A DNA stretch of 6,987 nucleotides. Origin: Deltaproteobacteria bacterium (lineage in GTDB: Bacteria > Desulfobacterota > Binatia > UBA9968). Of the stretch, positions 5,131 through 6,987 are shown one piece after another. Both the position numbers and the translations under genes were made by a program. How positions within the stretch are numbered: position 1 is the first letter of the stretch; each line of letters begins with the position of its first letter. The notes under the pieces were generated by a model. The model did not search any database, was not told the DNA's origin, and saw only the letters and a program-made list of their open reading frames with translations. Location of the stretch: assembly GCA_016184235.1 (NCBI GenBank), contig JACPDC010000280.1:1-6987 (forward strand). The letters are read 5' to 3'.

Positions 5131-6987
5131 CTAGGCCCTGAGCGGAACGACCCTTTCCCTGCGGACCTTTTCCAGCGGCCTCGCCCTGTGCCGTTGCTGC
5201 CCGCGTTTTCTCGCTCTGGACCTTCCGGCACGGAGCGCGTCAGAGCTTCCCTCACGGATCTTATCGAGCAGCGCGAACTTCAGGACGTCCGACATATTTT
5301 TCACCGGGATCAGCCGGAGCTTGCGTCGCAGCGGCTTGGGGATCTCCTCGAGATCTTTCTGATTCCTGTCGGGCACGATGATGGTCATGATCCCCGCCCG
5401 GAAGGCCGCCAGGCATTTTTCCTTAAGGCCGCCGACGGGCAGCACTCTGCCCCGCAGAGTAATTTCTCCGGTCATCGCCACGTCCCGACTCACGGGCCGC
5501 TTGGTCAGGGCGGAGATCAGGGCCGCGGCCATGGTGATTCCGGCCGACGGACCGTCCTTCGGGATGGCGCCCGCGGGGACGTGGATGTGAATATCCAGCT
5601 TCTGATAGAAATCCTCCTCGATCCCCAGCTTCTTGGCGTGGGAGCGGGCATAGCTCACCGCCGCCTGCGCGGACTCCTTCATCACTTCGCCCAACTGGCC
5701 GGTGAGCGTGAGGTTTCCCCGTCCCTTGGAGAGCGAGGCCTCTACGTAGAGGACCTCTCCCCCCGCGCTGGTCCAGGCCAGGCCGGTCGCGACACCGACC
5801 TCGTGCTTTTCCTGCTCTGCCTCGGGCAGGAATTTTGGCGGCCCCAGGAACAGGTGCAGGTTGGCGCGCGTCACGCGGGTCGGATCTTTTTTTCCTTCGG
5901 CTATCTTGCGCGCCACCTTCCGGCAGATAGAGGCGATCTCTCGTTCGAGATTTCTCAGCCCGGCCTCTTTGGTGTACTGCGCGATGATGCGCAACACCGC
6001 GTCATCCGAGATCTCCAGGTGGCCCTTGGAGATGCCGTTGTCCTCCCGCTGTCTGGGGATCAAGAACTTGCGGGCGATCTCGAGCTTCTCTTCGTTGGTG
6101 TAACCGGAAAGCTGCAGGACCTCCATGCGGTCCGCCAGGGCCGCCGGCACCGGATCGAGCAGATTGGCCGTGCAGATAAACAGGACGTTGGAGAGATCGA
6201 AGGGCAGATTCAAGTAGTGGTCGCTGAAGGCGTGGTTCTGTTCCGGATCCAACACCTCCAGGAGCGCCGCGGACGGGTCGCCGCGGAAATCCGCCCCCAC
6301 CTTGTCGATCTCATCGAGCATAAAAACGGGGTTGTTCGAACCGGCCTGCTTGACGCCCTGGATGATCCTGCCCGGCAACGCGCCGACGTAGGTCCGCCGG
6401 TGGCCGCGGATCTCCGCCTCGTCGCGGATTCCGCCGAGCGAGATCCGGGCGAAATTTCTCCCGAGGGCGCGGGCGATCGACTTTCCCAGAGAAGTCTTGC
6501 CCACTCCGGGGGGTCCGACGAAGCAGAGAATCGGACCCTTGATCTTGCGCCGGAGTTTGTTGACGGCGAGGTATTCCAGAATCCGTTCCTTGATCTTTTC
6601 CAGATTGTAGTGGTCCTCGTCGAGGACCTCCTTGGCCTTTTGGATGTTCAGGTTGTCTTTGGTCCTTTTGCTCCAGGGCAGTTCCACGAGCCAATCGAGG
6701 TACGTGCGCACGAGAGAGGACTCGGAGGATTCCGGGTGCATCTGCTCCAGCCGCTTGAGCTGCTTGTCGGCCTCCCGCTTTACTTCCAAAGGCATCTTGG
6801 CCTTCTCGATCTGTTTTTTCAGCTCGTTGAGCTCTTCGGTCCGTTCGTCGCCCTCGCCCAGCTCCTGCTGGATCTGTTTGAGTTGCTCGCGCAGGAAATA
6901 GTCCCGTTGGGTCTTGCTCATCTCCTCCTTGGCCTGATTCTGGATGCGCGCCTGTACGGTCGAGAGCTCGAGCTCGCGGCTCAGGAG
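5131..6987 (-). CDS. lon: ATP-dependent protease LonA (N-terminus outside the window)
   Basis: Lon unfolds and degrades damaged and regulatory proteins as a cytosolic hexamer. The frame is open to the window edge, so 618 residues are visible and, by alignment with the 784-residue E. coli protein, about 198 N-terminal residues (substrate-binding LAN domain) lie beyond 6987. Visible parts are the coiled-coil linker (EEMSKTQRDYFLREQLKQIQ, about 21-40), the AAA+ module with Walker A GPPGVGKT at 158-165 and Walker B VFMLDEID at about 221-228, and the Ser/Lys protease domain with Ser481 in PKDGPSAG and Lys524 in GGLKEK, 43 residues apart as in E. coli (S679/K722). The methionine at 6921 is internal, not the start. 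After KNMSDVLKFALL the protein has an extra arginine-rich tail of roughly 35-40 residues (RAGRSRARKRGQQRHRAR...), longer than the usual end. The stop at 5131 is followed by a T-rich stretch (5113-5120) but no good stem, so no terminator is called. Confidence 0.5.
   Translation of the reverse strand, partial: LLSRELELSTVQARIQNQAKEEMSKTQRDYFLREQLKQIQQELGEGDERTEELNELKKQIEKAKMPLEVKREADKQLKRLEQMHPESSESSLVRTYLDWLVELPWSKRTKDNLNIQKAKEVLDEDHYNLEKIKERILEYLAVNKLRRKIKGPILCFVGPPGVGKTSLGKSIARALGRNFARISLGGIRDEAEIRGHRRTYVGALPGRIIQGVKQAGSNNPVFMLDEIDKVGADFRGDPSAALLEVLDPEQNHAFSDHYLNLPFDLSNVLFICTANLLDPVPAALADRMEVLQLSGYTNEEKLEIARKFLIPRQREDNGISKGHLEISDDAVLRIIAQYTKEAGLRNLEREIASICRKVARKIAEGKKDPTRVTRANLHLFLGPPKFLPEAEQEKHEVGVATGLAWTSAGGEVLYVEASLSKGRGNLTLTGQLGEVMKESAQAAVSYARSHAKKLGIEEDFYQKLDIHIHVPAGAIPKDGPSAGITMAAALISALTKRPVSRDVAMTGEITLRGRVLPVGGLKEKCLAAFRAGIMTIIVPDRNQKDLEEIPKPLRRKLRLIPVKNMSDVLKFALLDKIREGSSDALRAGRSRARKRGQQRHRARPLEKVRRERVVPLRA

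Overview
The window is a GC-rich bacterial chromosomal segment in which every supported gene lies on the minus strand. Read in the direction of transcription (high to low coordinates) the order is lon (5' end outside the window), thiL, larB, a small CxxC/CxxC protein, an archease-family protein, an HD-domain phosphohydrolase, and a broken integron integrase at the far end. LonA, ThiL and LarB point to a free-living bacterium with high G+C, perhaps of the deltaproteobacterial or a related environmental lineage. That placement is only an impression, because no rRNA or marker phylogeny is available here.

Layout: 1-924 holds the remnant of an IntI-type tyrosine recombinase that has lost its catalytic C-terminus. 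The stretch 925-999 is a short gap with no recognised attI or terminator. From 1000 to 3902 four genes are tightly packed (gaps or overlaps of about -8 to +11 bp), which suggests one transcript: HD phosphohydrolase, archease-like protein, CxxC protein and LarB. A 77-bp gap (3903-3979) separates LarB from ThiL (3980-4975). The 155-bp thiL-lon gap is almost filled by a large imperfect inverted repeat (4979-5104). Lon runs from 5131 off the right edge.

Functions: Lon is an ATP-dependent quality-control protease. ThiL makes thiamine pyrophosphate. LarB makes the first intermediate of the nickel-pincer nucleotide cofactor. The HD protein resembles dNTP triphosphohydrolases of the YwfO/SAMHD1 type. 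Archeases normally assist the RNA ligase RtcB, but no rtcB lies in the window. The genes do not form one obvious pathway, so the cluster looks like a housekeeping or metabolic neighbourhood.

The points most worth a second look are the archease with substitutions at all of its usual active-site positions, the long attC-like or regulatory inverted repeat that ends 3 nt before the thiL start codon, the decayed integron integrase without cassettes, and the unrecognised four-cysteine protein between larB and the archease gene. I do not see a convincing new multi-gene system.
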